Of a stretch of 64,000 nt of DNA, positions 45,285-55,687 are shown piece after piece. The number at the start of each line of letters is the position of its first letter. The first letter of the stretch is position 1. Source of the DNA: Rhizobium sp. G21 (GTDB lineage: Bacteria > Pseudomonadota > Alphaproteobacteria > Rhizobiales > Rhizobiaceae). The notes beneath the pieces were generated by a model. It did no database searches. It was not told the DNA's origin and was given only the letters and a program-made list of their open reading frames with translations. A program made the position numbers and the translations under genes. The DNA lies in the NCBI RefSeq assembly GCF_014158035.1, contig NZ_JACFXW010000001.1, forward strand, positions 1,054,001 through 1,118,000, in the 5' to 3' direction.

Positions 45285-46958
45285 TCAGGTGGCCAGGGCC
45301 AGCACGTCTTCGGCCGGCATCGGACGGCCATAGCGGTAGCCCTGTCCCGACGGGCATCCCATTTCCAGCAGCGCGTCGGCCTGGGCTTCCGTCTCGATGC
45401 CTTCGGCGATCGTGTCCAGGCCGAGATCCGAGCTCATCGCCACCAGAGCGCGGATGATGGCGGCGTTGGACGACTTGTGCTCCAGCCCGCCGACGAAGGC
45501 CTTGTCGATCTTCAGCGTGGTCAGGGGAAAGCGTTGCAACGAGCTCAACGACGCGAAACCGGTGCCGAAATCGTCGAAGGCCACGCCCACGCCCATGTCG
45601 CGGATGGCGGCGAAGGTCTCGAATGTCCGGTCGTCGTCGGCCAGCGCGATCTGTTCCGTCACCTCCAGCTCCAGCAGGTCGGATCGCAGCGCATGGTCGC
45701 GCAGCGCGCTCTCGATCTTGTCGCACAGGTTCAGGGCGCGAAACTGCGCGGGAAACAGGTTGACGCTGACCTTGTAGTCCCCGCCGCCGCGATTGAGGCG
45801 CGCCGCCATCGAGGCGGCTTCTTCCAGCGTCCACCAGCCGATATCCAGCGCCAGCGCGCTCTGCTCGAGAGCGGGCAGGAAGGCCGCCGGCGACATCAGC
45901 CCGCGGACGGGATGCGCCCAGCGGATCAGCGCTTCGAAGCCGGTGATCCTGCTGGTCCGCAGGTCGACCTGCGGCTGATAGAACATCTTCAATTCATTGT
46001 CGCGCAACGCCCGTCGCAACTCGTCGCGCAGGGCGCGGCGCGCCTGGGCCTCGGAGCGCATGGACGGCTCGAAGATGCGGAAACTGCCTGCCGCCGCCGC
46101 CTTGGCGCGATAGAGCGCGAAGTCGGCAGAGGCGAGCAGTTCGTCGGCGTCCACGCCATGCTGCGGGGCCAGCGCCACGCCGGCGCTCGCCGAGAGGTCG
46201 AGAGACAGCGGCCCGAGCGTGAACGGCTTGCGGAAGGCGTGCAGGATCGCCCGGACCTCCGCATCGACCTCCGTCGCCTCCGATGCCGGAAACAGCACGG
46301 CGAATTCGTCGCCGCCCAGCCGCGCCAGCGGCACGTCGGCGCTGAGCAGATAGGACAGGCGCACGCCGACCGCCTGCAGCAGGCTGTCGCCCACGGCATG
46401 GCCATGCGTGTCGTTGACCTCCTTGAACCCGTCGAGATCAATCAGCGCGGCCGCCGCGGATCTGCCGGCGATCAGCGTGTCCTGCAACAGCGCCATGAAC
46501 TGATGCTTGTTGTAGAGGCCGGTCAACGTATCCTGCGACGCCAGGCGCAGAAGGCGCGCCTCGCGCTCCCGGCGTTCGGAAATGTCGCGGATCACCGCGC
46601 CCGCGCAATGGCCCCGTCGCCCCTCCCAGACCGACAGGGTGATCTCGATGGGAAATTCGACGCCGTTCTTCTTGAGCGCGAACACTTCCACGGTTCTGCC
46701 GCCGAGATTGGGCTGCTCGCCCTTGGCGACGCGGGTGAAGCCGGCCAGATGCGCGCCGCGCATCCGCTCGGGCACGATGATGGTGATCGGCTGCCCGACC
46801 AACTCGTCCCGCGCATAGCCGAACAGGCTGCAGGCGGCGGGATTGACGAATTCGATCACGCCCCGGCTGTTGACGGAAATGAGCGACAGATAGGTTGCTT
46901 CCGCAAAATCCAGAACATTGGTCGAGATGTAATCCGCTTCCATGGCTTTCCGATCCAT
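45285..46958 (-). CDS. PAS-GGDEF-EAL cyclic-di-GMP signalling protein
   Basis: About 557 residues: a PAS domain (SLISVNSRGVIEFVNPAACS, residues about 20-130), GGDEF (TLTGLYNKHQFMALL, intact LGGDEFAVLF) and EAL (GFEALIRWAHPVRGLMSP, SVNLFPAQFR, FDDFGTGFASLSSLQRF, KIDKAFV, IAEGIETEAQ). Both catalytic motifs are intact, so it could make or degrade c-di-GMP under PAS control. There is no membrane segment, so it is cytoplasmic. The ATG at 46958 is chosen; a GTG at 46994 sits too close to GGAGG. Confidence 0.92.
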   Translation of the reverse strand: MDRKAMEADYISTNVLDFAEATYLSLISVNSRGVIEFVNPAACSLFGYARDELVGQPITIIVPERMRGAHLAGFTRVAKGEQPNLGGRTVEVFALKKNGVEFPIEITLSVWEGRRGHCAGAVIRDISERREREARLLRLASQDTLTGLYNKHQFMALLQDTLIAGRSAAAALIDLDGFKEVNDTHGHAVGDSLLQAVGVRLSYLLSADVPLARLGGDEFAVLFPASEATEVDAEVRAILHAFRKPFTLGPLSLDLSASAGVALAPQHGVDADELLASADFALYRAKAAAAGSFRIFEPSMRSEAQARRALRDELRRALRDNELKMFYQPQVDLRTSRITGFEALIRWAHPVRGLMSPAAFLPALEQSALALDIGWWTLEEAASMAARLNRGGGDYKVSVNLFPAQFRALNLCDKIESALRDHALRSDLLELEVTEQIALADDDRTFETFAAIRDMGVGVAFDDFGTGFASLSSLQRFPLTTLKIDKAFVGGLEHKSSNAAIIRALVAMSSDLGLDTIAEGIETEAQADALLEMGCPSGQGYRYGRPMPAEDVLALAT

Positions 46959-47183
46959 CGCGCCGAGCTCTGTCGTCTGCGGCGATATTACCACACCTCC
47001 GTTAGAAACTTCTGATTTATCTCAAACGATGTTACCGGCGCGGAAAGCTTTTCTGCGCCCCAGCCGCCGGCCGGCGGAGCGAAATCGCCGCCGGCGTCCG
47101 TCGGGCGGCGCCCGCTGCGGAACCTAACGCTCATCCTGCCGTTTGTGATGTTGACCACCCACACGCACTGAAGAGGCGCCATC

Positions 47184-48766
47184 ATGGCCGACAAGACCCC
47201 CGCCCCCGCACGACGACCGACGCCGGCATCCCGGTCCAGAGCGACGAACATTCGCTCACGATAGGGCGCGACGGCCCGATCGTCCTGAACGATCACTATC
47301 TGATCGAGCAGATGGCGAATTTCAATCGCGAGCGCATTCCCGAGCGCCAGCCGCACGCCAAGGGCAGCGGCGCCTTCGGCCGCTTCGAGGTGACGCAGGA
47401 CATCAGCAAATTCACCAAGGCGAAATTCCTGCAGCCCGGCGCGAAAGTCGAGACGGCGGTCCGCTTCTCCACCGTCGCGGGCGAGCGCGGCAGTCCCGAC
47501 ACCTGGCGCGATCCGCGCGGCTTCTCGGTGAAATTCTACACCGAAGACGGCAATTTCGACATGGTCGGCAACAACACGCCGATCTTCTTCATCCGCGACC
47601 CGATGAAATTCCAGCATTTCATCCGCAGCCAGAAGCGCCGGGCCGACAACGGTCTGCGCGATCACGACATGCAGTGGGACTTCTGGACGCTCAGCCCCGA
47701 AAGCGCGCATCAGGTGACCTATCTGATGGGCGATCGCGGCGTGCCGAAAAACTGGCGCGAGATGAACGGCTATGGCAGCCACACCTATATGCTGATCAAC
47801 GAAGCGGGCGACAAATTCTGGGTCAAGTGGCATTTCCACACCGATCTGGGCGACGGCAACGCGCATCTGACGCAACAGGCCGCCGATGAAATGGCCGGCC
47901 AGGACGGCGACTATCACCGTCGCGACCTGTTCGATCACATCGACAAGGGCGAATTCCCCAGCTGGACGCTGAAATTCCAGGTCATGCCGTTCGAAGACGC
48001 CCGCACCTATCGCATCAATCCGTTCGACCTGACCAAAATCTGGCCGCACAAGGATTATCCCCTGATCGAGGTCGGCAAGCTCACCCTCGACACCAATCCC
48101 AAAGACTGGGACACCCAGATCGAGCAACTGGCCTTCGAGCCCAACAATATGGTGCCCGGCATCGGCCTCAGCCCCGACAAGATGCTGCTCGCGCGCGGAT
48201 TTTCCTATGCGGACGCCCATCGCGCCCGGCTCGGGGTCAATTACAAGCAGATCCCGGTCAATCAGGCCAAGGCGGCCGAGGTCCATTCCTATTCGCGCGC
48301 CGGACGCGGGCGAACCGTCAACGCGGTCGATCCGGTCTATGCGCCCAATTCCTACGGCGGTCCCGGCGCGCAACCGCAAACCGGAGGCGAAGCGACGTGG
48401 ATGGCCGACGGCGACATGGTCCGCGCGGCCTACACCTTGCGCCAGGACGATGACGACTGGAGCCAGCCCGGCGCGCTGGTGCGCGAGGTCATGGACGATG
48501 CGCAGCGCGAACGCTTCGTGAAGAACGTCGCCGGGCATCTCGCCAAGGGCGTCAGCGAACCCATCCTGCAGCGCGCCTTCGATTACTGGCGCAATGTCGA
48601 CAAGGACATCGGCGACCGGATCGAAAAGGCCGCCCGCGATCTCGTCGGCGGCGCTTCGAAGGCTCCGGGCATGGCGAGCGCCAAATCGATCTCCGGCTAT
48701 CAGGGCATTCCCGAGACAGCCTCGATCGCCCGGGGCGAAGGCCAGAAAAACGCCGCGGCCGAGTAA
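47184..48766 (+). CDS. katA: Heme catalase (one frameshift near the start)
   Basis: A catalase of about 527 residues that degrades hydrogen peroxide. It starts MADKTPAPA; one C is missing at about 47209-47211, after which [17 protein letters not shown] continues. Active-site His lies in [12 protein letters not shown], Asn in [14 protein letters not shown], and the proximal heme Tyr in [20 protein letters not shown] precedes the ATG at 47184. From 47312 on the frame is unbroken. The symbol follows the monofunctional catalase type; paralogue identity is not certain. Confidence 0.92.
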
Positions 48767-49241
48767 CGCGACGCCCGAACACGCCGCTCTGATTTCCTCG
48801 ATCCCATCTCCGACGTTCCACCGTCGGAGGCGGAGATCGAGAAAACCGCATTCGGGCCCCCGGTCCGGGTGACGGGCGGCCGACGCAACCTCGACGCCGG
48901 CCGAAGGGTCGGCCTCGACGCCCGGTCACTCGCTCGCGAAATCGGCTGGGTCTCGGATCGAGACAAACACGATGGTCGGATCTGGCAAGCGTCTAACGAT
49001 GCTGGCGGCCGATCGGCCATCCCTGACGTTGGATGCGCCCGGCTCTGGCTGAGGTCGCGTAAGCGCCAAAAGGAGAGATGAGCTGCGTTGAGTTTAGAGG
49101 CTGAAAAGGGGCCGGAAGCAGACTGTCCGCTTATGTTCGGTACCACGACAAGCCGCCATGTCCACAGTGCGCTGCAGGCCTTGCTAAACCTGGACCAGTT
49201 CGCCTTCTACACCTGAAGCGTGGAAACGTCGAGGTCGGCCT
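48767..49241. other. Intergenic stretch downstream of catalase
   Basis: About 475 bases without a recognisable gene. An 8 bp stem-loop (CTCCGACG, 6-base loop, CGTCGGAG) at 48808-48829 may serve as a catalase terminator, though no T run follows. The rest shows no family-like translation. Confidence 0.4.
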
Positions 49242-50021
49242 TTAGTTAGCGCGGCATGCAGGGATGGCGCGCGTCGCTGCAATGATTTCATTGCGAGCGT
49301 CCGGCGAAGACATGCGCAAGGTCGACCAATAGGCGGCGCCGCCGCTGTTGGGTTTTGCGGTGCTCCCGCCGATGGGCTTACCGTCCCTTACAAGCTTGGC
49401 AATGATCTTGACGCCGCATTGCAGATTCACGTCGGGATTGGTGACCTCGGCCTCAGTCACAAACTGGCAACCGGGCGGATTTGCTTCGCTATAGGAATCT
49501 CTGTCGTGATAGGACAGCTGCAGCAGGCCAAGGCTGTATTGAAATTGGCCTGGTTCCCACAGCACAGTCTTAGTCTTGTAGTCCGACTCCGGCCTAGCCA
49601 TCGCGGTCAGTAGCTCCCGCCAGAAGGCAGCACGGCCTTCATTGTTGGTGCTGGCATAGCCGGGGCAGAAGACGTCGATGTCGGCGGGCATGATCGCGGT
49701 GAGTGCATGGCCCGAGGGTATAAGCGAGCGCAGCTTCGTTCGCACGGTCGCCGGCGACATCGTCAGATCGACCGCACCATCTTCAGCGGTTAGGCATGTT
49801 GCCGCGAATAGCTTCGCCTCTTTCTGCGTGGTGTGGCCATGTGCCTTCCATGCCCGGGTACATTTGGGTTCTTTGCCGCCTGTCGCCAGCGGCGTCACAT
49901 GTGCAACAACCGGCGGCATCTGCACGACCTCAGCCGGCGCCTCCTTCCTCACGCATCCTCCGATTAACGGCGTGATCGTTATGCAGGCTGCCATGGTCAA
50001 GGCACGTTGCGTCATCCGCAT
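49242..50021 (-). CDS. Lipoprotein with lytic transglycosylase-like domain
   Basis: About 259 residues. A lipoprotein signal (ACITITPLIGGC) precedes a C-terminal lysozyme-like domain: ARPESDYKTKT supplies a possible catalytic Glu, YSLGLLQLSYHD resembles the GLxQ motif of SLT enzymes, and NLQCGVKIIAKLV plus AAYWSTLR match the later motifs. It would act on peptidoglycan in the periplasm. The ATG at 50021 has AGGTGA upstream; a GTG at 50030 is possible. It follows directly the exported protein gene at 50031-50928, so the two form an operon. Confidence 0.6.
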   Translation of the reverse strand: MRMTQRALTMAACITITPLIGGCVRKEAPAEVVQMPPVVAHVTPLATGGKEPKCTRAWKAHGHTTQKEAKLFAATCLTAEDGAVDLTMSPATVRTKLRSLIPSGHALTAIMPADIDVFCPGYASTNNEGRAAFWRELLTAMARPESDYKTKTVLWEPGQFQYSLGLLQLSYHDRDSYSEANPPGCQFVTEAEVTNPDVNLQCGVKIIAKLVRDGKPIGGSTAKPNSGGAAYWSTLRMSSPDARNEIIAATRAIPACRAN

Positions 50022-50030
50022 GTCTGTCAC

Positions 50031-50928
50031 CTATTTTTTGATGAGGGCGTGCAGAGCTTGCACCTGGCCGGCCCAACTTTTCAGATCCATGTGCTGGGGA
50101 TCGTCATGGACGCCGTCGATGCCTTCATCGATGTTAAAATGGTAGGCGGGCATGAGCCATTTGCCCGCCTGATAGCTTGCCGTGAAATAAAGGAGCGCAA
50201 GCCTCTTCTCCTGGGCTTTGGTGAGCCCCGGGACGGGTGCCTCCACGCGCCCACGATCCCTTCGGCTTAAGTCTTGGCTGCGTGTTTTCAACATGCACGA
50301 AGAGCGACCGCGCTGCGGGAATATGTTCCGTCTCCCCGGCTTGTCCCTGCGTAGCTCGAGCTTTATTCCGGACATCGGCCGTTCTTCGCCCCAAACATGG
50401 AAGATCAACGATTGACCGTCGCGGCTGGTGATCGCGTTCACCTTGTCACAAAGATCGCTTTTCGACCATGAAGCGGAAAGATCGTTCCAGCCATAGCTTG
50501 ACTCGTCCATATTCTTTGGGAAGTCCTTTGCCTTGGGGATTTCGGGCCAGCTGGTGTCATGAATGACAAAGTAGCGGACCTTGGACGCGCTCCCTTGACC
50601 AGGCCTTCCCCTACGTACTTCGGGGCAATATCATTCGCTAAAAGATACTCTTTGAGTTGCTGGTCCGAGATGTCGATTGGTTTGCCAACATGTGCCACCA
50701 ACCAATCAGGTATCGGCTGTTCATCTGCGCCTTTGGCTTGCTCCGCACCTTGCGAAGCAGGCATTTCATCTGTGTTGCAATGTCGCCCGCGAAATCGAGC
50801 TTTTCCTTGGAGAACTTGCATCCCCCATAAGGCGTGGTTGGATCCCACGGCGCACCCCACGCATGAGTCTCTGCAAGCAGAATTGCCGTTGCGATCGCAA
50901 ACGTCGAAATGATGTATTTCAATTGCAT
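50031..50928 (-). CDS. Exported protein, possibly amidase-like (two frameshifts)
   Basis: Restored length is about 299 residues. A signal peptide (YIISTFAIATAILLAETHAW) is followed by CLLRKVRSK, then after a missing base near 50735 by PIPDWLVAHVGKPIDI, and after another near 50583-50589 by VRYFVIHDTSWPEIP. The VIHDTS segment and the later PAYHFNIDEGIDGVHDDP resemble N-acetylmuramoyl-L-alanine amidase-type metal sites, but the match is loose. The next gene encodes a lysozyme-like lipoprotein, so a joint cell-wall role is plausible. Confidence 0.45.
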
Positions 50929-51421
50929 GTCATCCCCCGACACATGCCGCACAAGCATTGTATTGCAAATGCATCAGGCAATCAATTGGGGATTGCAGAG
51001 TTTTTCACGGGCTTTTTGGGCGCAGAGGGTGCCTGAGGGATGGGGCGGCATCCCCGCCTCTTCGGGTTGAGACAGGTCGAGCAGGCGACAAATACAACGA
51101 CGTTCTCACTCGACGCGCTGCGCGAGGGCAAGGGCAAGGGCACGCGACTAAAACCTAAGTACAAGCGCAATGGTTTTCCAATGACCGCTTCTGCCGCATT
51201 CGAGACCTGAGGTTTGGTCGTCGTTCGCCTTTTAGAGCCATTCGAACTCGAATGAGCGACGTCTGCTTTCGGGAAGATCCCACCGCAGCCCCTATGTCTG
51301 AAATGACGGCGCGTAGCTGCCTGGCAGCTATCTGTCCCGGAGCGTCACCTTCGGCCCCCGGACAACGCCACCAAACCCTCCCCGCCACATCTCCCTCGAC
51401 CCCCGGCCCTCGCCAGATCCG
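50929..51421. other. Intergenic stretch between the exported-protein operon and phzF-like gene
   Basis: About 490 bases. Short open frames on both strands have no recognisable character. It should contain the promoter of the minus-strand operon ending at 49242, and perhaps a terminator of the phzF-like gene, but I see no clear hairpin. Confidence 0.4.
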
Positions 51422-52207
51422 TCAAATCTCCGCATGGCCTTCGAGATAGAAGACGCATCGACCTCGCAGGGCGACGCGGTCGCCGTTCAGGCGGCAATCG
51501 ATCTCGCCGCCGCGCGCGGAGGCCTGATAGGCGCGGAGAGACGTCTTTTCGAGTCGGGCGGCCCAGTATGGGGCCAGCATGCAATGCGCGCCGCCGGTGA
51601 CGGGATCTTCGGCTATGCCCTTGGCCGGGGCGAAGTAGCGGCTCACGACGTCATAGCCGTCGTCGCCCGGGGCGGTGACGATGACGCCCGGCCGGTCGAG
51701 CGCTGCGACCGCCGTCAAATCGGGGGCGAGCGTCCGGACCGTCCGAGCATCGTCCATCACGGCGAGGTAGTTGAACGCATTGACCCAGACCTCCCGGGGC
51801 GCAACGCCCAGCGCCATCGCCAAAGCGGGCGGCGCCGGCGCCCGGACCGACGGTCTCGACGGGAAGTCCATCACATAGCCGTTTTCGTCGCGGATCACCG
51901 GCAGGGGGCCGCTTGCGGTGTCGAACACCACCTCGTCCAGCTCGGGCCTGAGACGCTCCATCACCACCGCCGCGGTCGCCAGCGTCGCATGACCGCACAG
52001 CGGCACCTCCACGGTCGGCGTGAACCAGCGCAGGCGATAGTCGCCCGGCCGCATCACCAGGAACGCCGTTTCCGCCAGGTTGTTCTCGGCGGAGATCGCC
52101 TGCATCGTGGAATCGTCGGGAAAGTCCGGCAACACCATGACGGCGGCGGGATTGCCGCGAAACCGCCGGCTGGTGAATGCATCGACTTGAAAAATGGGGA
52201 CGCGCAC
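51422..52207 (-). CDS. PhzF-family isomerase/epimerase-like protein
   Basis: About 261 residues from a GTG at 52207 with GGAGG nine bases upstream. PhzF fold motifs: RGNPAAVMVLPDFPDD, catalytic Glu46 in ENNLAETAFL, VEVPLCGHATLATAAV and the second-half GIAEDPVTGGAHCMLAPYW. PhzF homologues isomerise small metabolites; no phenazine genes are nearby, so the substrate is unknown. Confidence 0.9.
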   Translation of the reverse strand: MRVPIFQVDAFTSRRFRGNPAAVMVLPDFPDDSTMQAISAENNLAETAFLVMRPGDYRLRWFTPTVEVPLCGHATLATAAVVMERLRPELDEVVFDTASGPLPVIRDENGYVMDFPSRPSVRAPAPPALAMALGVAPREVWVNAFNYLAVMDDARTVRTLAPDLTAVAALDRPGVIVTAPGDDGYDVVSRYFAPAKGIAEDPVTGGAHCMLAPYWAARLEKTSLRAYQASARGGEIDCRLNGDRVALRGRCVFYLEGHAEI

Positions 52208-52372
52208 GCGTGAAATCCTCCTCGGAGCCCGAAGTCCAGACCTTGTGCCCGAGCGCGCCGCCCCTCGCAAGCGCCGCGTCGCGGAGAGAGAGGCGATCGC
52301 AAGTTCCGCCCGTCGCCCGGCGGTCGCGTCGAAGGCCCCTCGCCGCTCGTCGGTTCCTGCCCTTTTTCGACG

Positions 52373-52732
52373 TCAATCAGACCGAGTGGCGAAGGCTCTT
52401 TGCGCCGAGAGAACCTCGTCCCGATGATCTTCCGTCCATTGCAGGATCGCGCGGAGATGCGGCTCCAGGGATCGCCCGAGCGGCGAAATCTCATACACCA
52501 CCGCCACCGGCGCCGTGCTGACGACATGGCGGCTGATGAAGCCATTCGCTTCCAGTCTGCGAAGGGCCTGGGTCAACGCCTTCTGCGAAATGCCTTCGTT
52601 CGCCCTCTTCAAGGCGTTGAACCGCATGGGGCCGGCGCAGAGGGAGCCGAGGATCAGCAGCGTCCATTTGGTGGTGATCTCTTCCAGGATCGCCCTGTTC
52701 AGTTCCAGCCCTTCGCGGGAGGTCGTCGTCAT
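52373..52732 (-). CDS. HxlR-family transcriptional regulator
   Basis: A 119-residue winged-helix protein: KWTLLILGSLCAGPMRFNAL, GISQKALTQALRRLEANGFI and YEISPLGRSLEPHLRAI are HxlR hallmarks. It is divergent from the NmrA-like gene and is expected to sense aldehydes, quinones or disulfide stress and control that gene. Confidence 0.92.
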   Translation of the reverse strand: MTTTSREGLELNRAILEEITTKWTLLILGSLCAGPMRFNALKRANEGISQKALTQALRRLEANGFISRHVVSTAPVAVVYEISPLGRSLEPHLRAILQWTEDHRDEVLSAQRAFATRSD

Positions 52733-52749
52733 CGAGCAGGATACTCCAG

Positions 52750-52793
52750 GTTACCAGGTAACGTACAGGTGCGTAATTGCATTCACGTATAAT
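52750..52793. promoter_or_regulatory. Operator palindrome and -10 element between hxlR and nmrA-like genes
   Basis: GTTACC-A-GGTAAC at 52750-52762 is a perfect palindrome 18 bases upstream of the hxlR start. A consensus -10 box TATAAT lies at 52788-52793 on the plus strand, inside a second inverted repeat GTATA-N5-TATAC. This is the layout expected for HxlR repression of the divergent gene. Confidence 0.6.
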
Positions 52794-52834
52794 ATGTATA
52801 CCTAACTCGTCTCTCATCAACAAGGAGACGCAAA

Positions 52835-53787
52835 ATGCCCATCCAGGCGCATGACATCGACAGGGAGCACTCGCCCCGCAAGACCATACTCGTGTTCGGA
52901 GCGACCGGACAACAAGGGGCGCCGTCGCCTCGGCGCTGGGCCGAACCGGCTGGACGGTTCGGGCTCTCGTCCGCGATCCCGAAAGCGCGAAAGCGAAGGT
53001 CCTGGCGTCCCTCGGGGTCGAAGTCGTGCGTGGCGACCTCTCCGACAGCGCATCGATCAGATCGGCGATGTCCGGCGTCTACGGCGTCTTCAGCGTTCAA
53101 CCGAGTTCCGGGCAGGGAGAAGTCTACGGCGTCACCGACGAGCAGGAGGTGCGCTACGGGACGACGATCGCCGATATCGCGGCTGAGTGCGGCGTCGAGC
53201 ACCTCGTCTATACGTCGGTCAATGCCGCCGGCCCCGAAAAGACCGGCATGGGGCATTTCGACAGCAAATCGGAGATCGAGGCCCATATCCGCAAGCTCGA
53301 CCTCAAGAGCACGATCATCCGTCCGGCCGGCTTCATGGAACTGTTGATGCTGCCCGGAATGGGGCTCGACAAGGGATATTTCCTATCCTTCGTGCGCCCG
53401 GATCAGACAGCGCAGGTGATCGCAGTCCAGGACATCGGCAGGATCGTCGCCGGGATTTTCCAGAACCCGGATCGCTTCGTCGGCGAGACCATCGAGATCG
53501 CCGGCGACGAAATCACCGGGCAGCGTCTGCAGGACAGCTTGAGCCGCGCAGCCGGCAAACCGATCGCCTATAGCCGTTTCCCCGACAGCCTGTTGCGACA
53601 GAACAGTTTTCTCGATCGTCTCGCCGAACTGTTCGATGACGGACGACTTGCCGGACATGCCGACATCCCCCGCCTCGAGCAAGACTTCGGAAAGTTCCTC
53701 AGCTTCGACGAATGGTTAGCGGGGCCCGGCAAACCGCTTTTCGAGGCGGCCCTGGTCGCAGAAAACGCGCCCATCGCCCTTCGTTGA
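52835..53787 (+). CDS. NmrA-like NAD(P)-binding protein (one frameshift)
   Basis: About 317 residues when restored. The Rossmann motif LVFGATGQQG-GAVASALGRTGW is broken by one missing G at 52916-52919. The rest is intact: VEVVRGDLSDSASIRSAMSG, HLVYTSVNAAGPEKTGMGHF, STIIRPAGFMELLM and DIGRIVAGIF. NmrA-like proteins bind NAD(P) and act as redox sensors or quinone/isoflavone reductases. Divergent from hxlR. Confidence 0.88.
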
Positions 53788-53837
53788 TCCGCGCGACGGC
53801 GGCGCTCCCGCGCTGCCGTCCTTAAATACGCGATGTT

Positions 53838-53866
53838 GACGTGGCGGACGCAGGGTCCGCCACGTC
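53838..53866. terminator. Bidirectional hairpin between convergent nmrA-like and GST genes
   Basis: GACGTGGCGGAC, loop GCAGG, GTCCGCCACGTC: a perfect 12 bp stem midway between two convergent genes. There is no strong T run on either side, but position and stability suggest a shared terminator. Confidence 0.65.
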
Positions 53867-53897
53867 GTTCATCGAGAAGGTTCACGACGCCGGATGC

Positions 53898-54569
53898 TCA
53901 CAGCGTCACGCCGACGCTCGACAGGAAGCTGTCCATGCGGCGATCGACCTCGCGCTTGGTTTCGGCCCAGGCGGGAAACGACTGCAGAAGGTTGTCGTGC
54001 CACGCCATGAGATTGGGAAACTCCCGAAAGGGAGGCCTCGACCGGTCGATCTGCGAAAACGGACCGGCGATGTCGATATCGGCGAGGGTCAGGGTCTCTC
54101 CGACAATGAATGTGCGGCGCTCCAGGCGCTGGTCGAGCACTTTCGCCGCCGCGCGGAGCTTGCTCTCGGCGAAGTCGATCACGGGCTCGCTTTTCGGCAT
54201 GCCCGTGACCGTCTTGCCCACGCTCTCGTCGAACAGCGCCGTCGCAAAGACGCGCCACTGCTCCGCCGACCAGAACATCCATTGCAGAACCTGAAAACGC
54301 TCCTCCGCATTGGCTCCGGCCAAGGGCGAGTTCGTCTTGTCCGCCAGATACAGGTTGATCGCCGCCGCTTCGTAGAGAATGACGTCGCCGTCCTCCAGAA
54401 CCGGCGTCAGGCCATGCGGGTTGAGGCGTGACTTGAACGCGTCGGTCCGGCTTTCGCCCTTGAAAAGATCGACCATGACATGTTCGAGCTCGATACCCAT
54501 TATTTTCGCCGCCGTGGTCACGCGGCGCAAGCTGCCCGAGCCCGGATCGCCATAAATCTTCATCGTCAT
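53898..54569 (-). CDS. Glutathione S-transferase
   Basis: A 223-residue GST: thioredoxin-like N-terminal domain (MKIYGDPGSGSLRRVTTAAK, LNPHGLTPVLEDGDVILYEA) and all-helical C-terminal domain (RRTFIVGETLTLADIDIAGP, the conserved N-capping Asp). It conjugates or reduces electrophiles with glutathione. GGAAGAG precedes the ATG at 54569. A LysR gene diverges upstream. Confidence 0.93.
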   Translation of the reverse strand: MTMKIYGDPGSGSLRRVTTAAKIMGIELEHVMVDLFKGESRTDAFKSRLNPHGLTPVLEDGDVILYEAAAINLYLADKTNSPLAGANAEERFQVLQWMFWSAEQWRVFATALFDESVGKTVTGMPKSEPVIDFAESKLRAAAKVLDQRLERRTFIVGETLTLADIDIAGPFSQIDRSRPPFREFPNLMAWHDNLLQSFPAWAETKREVDRRMDSFLSSVGVTL

Positions 54570-54746
54570 ATCTCTTCCTCTCGGCTTGAGGACCGCTGCG
54601 GCCCAACGCAGGAAGCCTTTTCATATTCTCTTGAGGAATTGAATTGACGGTAAAGGCATAGACTCTATTCGAAATCGGCATAGATATGGACCAGCCGCGG
54701 CGCGACGTCAGGTTTGAGCCGCGCCCGTTCGACGGAGAAAGCGAAT

Positions 54747-55650
54747 ATGGACAGACTGGACGCAATGCGGGCGTTCGCGCGCGTCGTCGAGACCGGGAGC
54801 TTTTCACAGGCCGCGCGCGACCTGAGTGTGAGCCAACCAACGGTCAGCAAGCAGCTCGCGGCGCTCGAAGCGCGGCTGGGCGCCCAGCTGCTGACGAGAA
54901 GTTCGCGCGCGCTCACCGTCACGCTGGCCGGACAGGAATATTACGAAGCCGCGATCCGCATTCTCGAGGATATCCAGACCGTGGAGGAAAAACTGCTCGA
55001 AGGGCAGTCGTCGCCGTCGGGTCTCGTGCGGATAACCCTCGCTCCCGCCTTCGGCAGGATGTATGTCATACCAAAGCTTCCCGTCTTCAAAGAGCGCTTT
55101 CCGGACGTCTCGATCGACATCGAAGTCTCCGGCCGTCACGTCGATCTCGTCGAAGAGGGGATCGATATCGCCATCCGCATCGGTCACCTCTCGGACTCCG
55201 CTCTGCTGGCCCGGCGGATTGGCGATATGCGCATGATCACCGGGCGTCCGCCGACTATCTAGCCAGGCGCGGCGCGCCGCGAACGCTGGACGATCTGCAG
55301 GGCCACGAGCGGATCGGCTACGTCCATCAGGGCCACACGATCGGCTGGAATTTCACGGTCGAGGGCAAGGAGATCACCCTGGAAGGCGGCTGCGCCTTCC
55401 GCACCAACGATGCCGAACATGTCCGGGGCGCCGTGCTGGCCGGTCTCGGCATCGCCCATCACGCGAGCTGGCTGTTTCCGGATGTGCTCGCCTCCGGGGA
55501 AGTGGCGCGCGTTCTCGACGATTACGCCCCGCCCCTTCTTCCGATCAACGCGATCATCGCCGGGGGCGCCGCATGCCGTCTCGGGTGCGGCGTTTCATCG
55601 ATTTCCTCGCCGACATCTGCGCCGCGGAGCCCGAGTTGCGCATCGGATAG
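54747..55650 (+). CDS. LysR-family regulator divergent from GST (two frameshifts)
   Basis: About 301 residues when restored. HTH (DRLDAMRAFARVVETGSFSQ, SVSQPTVSKQLAALEARLGA) and effector domain (DVSIDIEVSGRHVDLVEEGI). One base is missing near 55240-55250, after which DYLARRGAPRTLDDLQGHER continues, and one near 55562-55568, after which RVRRFIDFLADICAAEPELR runs to the stop. It probably regulates the adjacent GST gene. Confidence 0.85.
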
Positions 55651-55687
55651 CCACCTCACAGCGCCGACGACGACCGACGGCGCAGAC

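Noticed and set aside
48700-49146. 148-codon minus-strand frame overlapping the catalase end
   Set aside because: Ser/Arg/Pro-rich, no start signal, and it runs through the 3' end of a well supported gene.
51422-52207. Phenazine biosynthesis cluster suggested by the PhzF-like gene
   Set aside because: No other phz genes are present; PhzF homologues are widespread in unrelated contexts.
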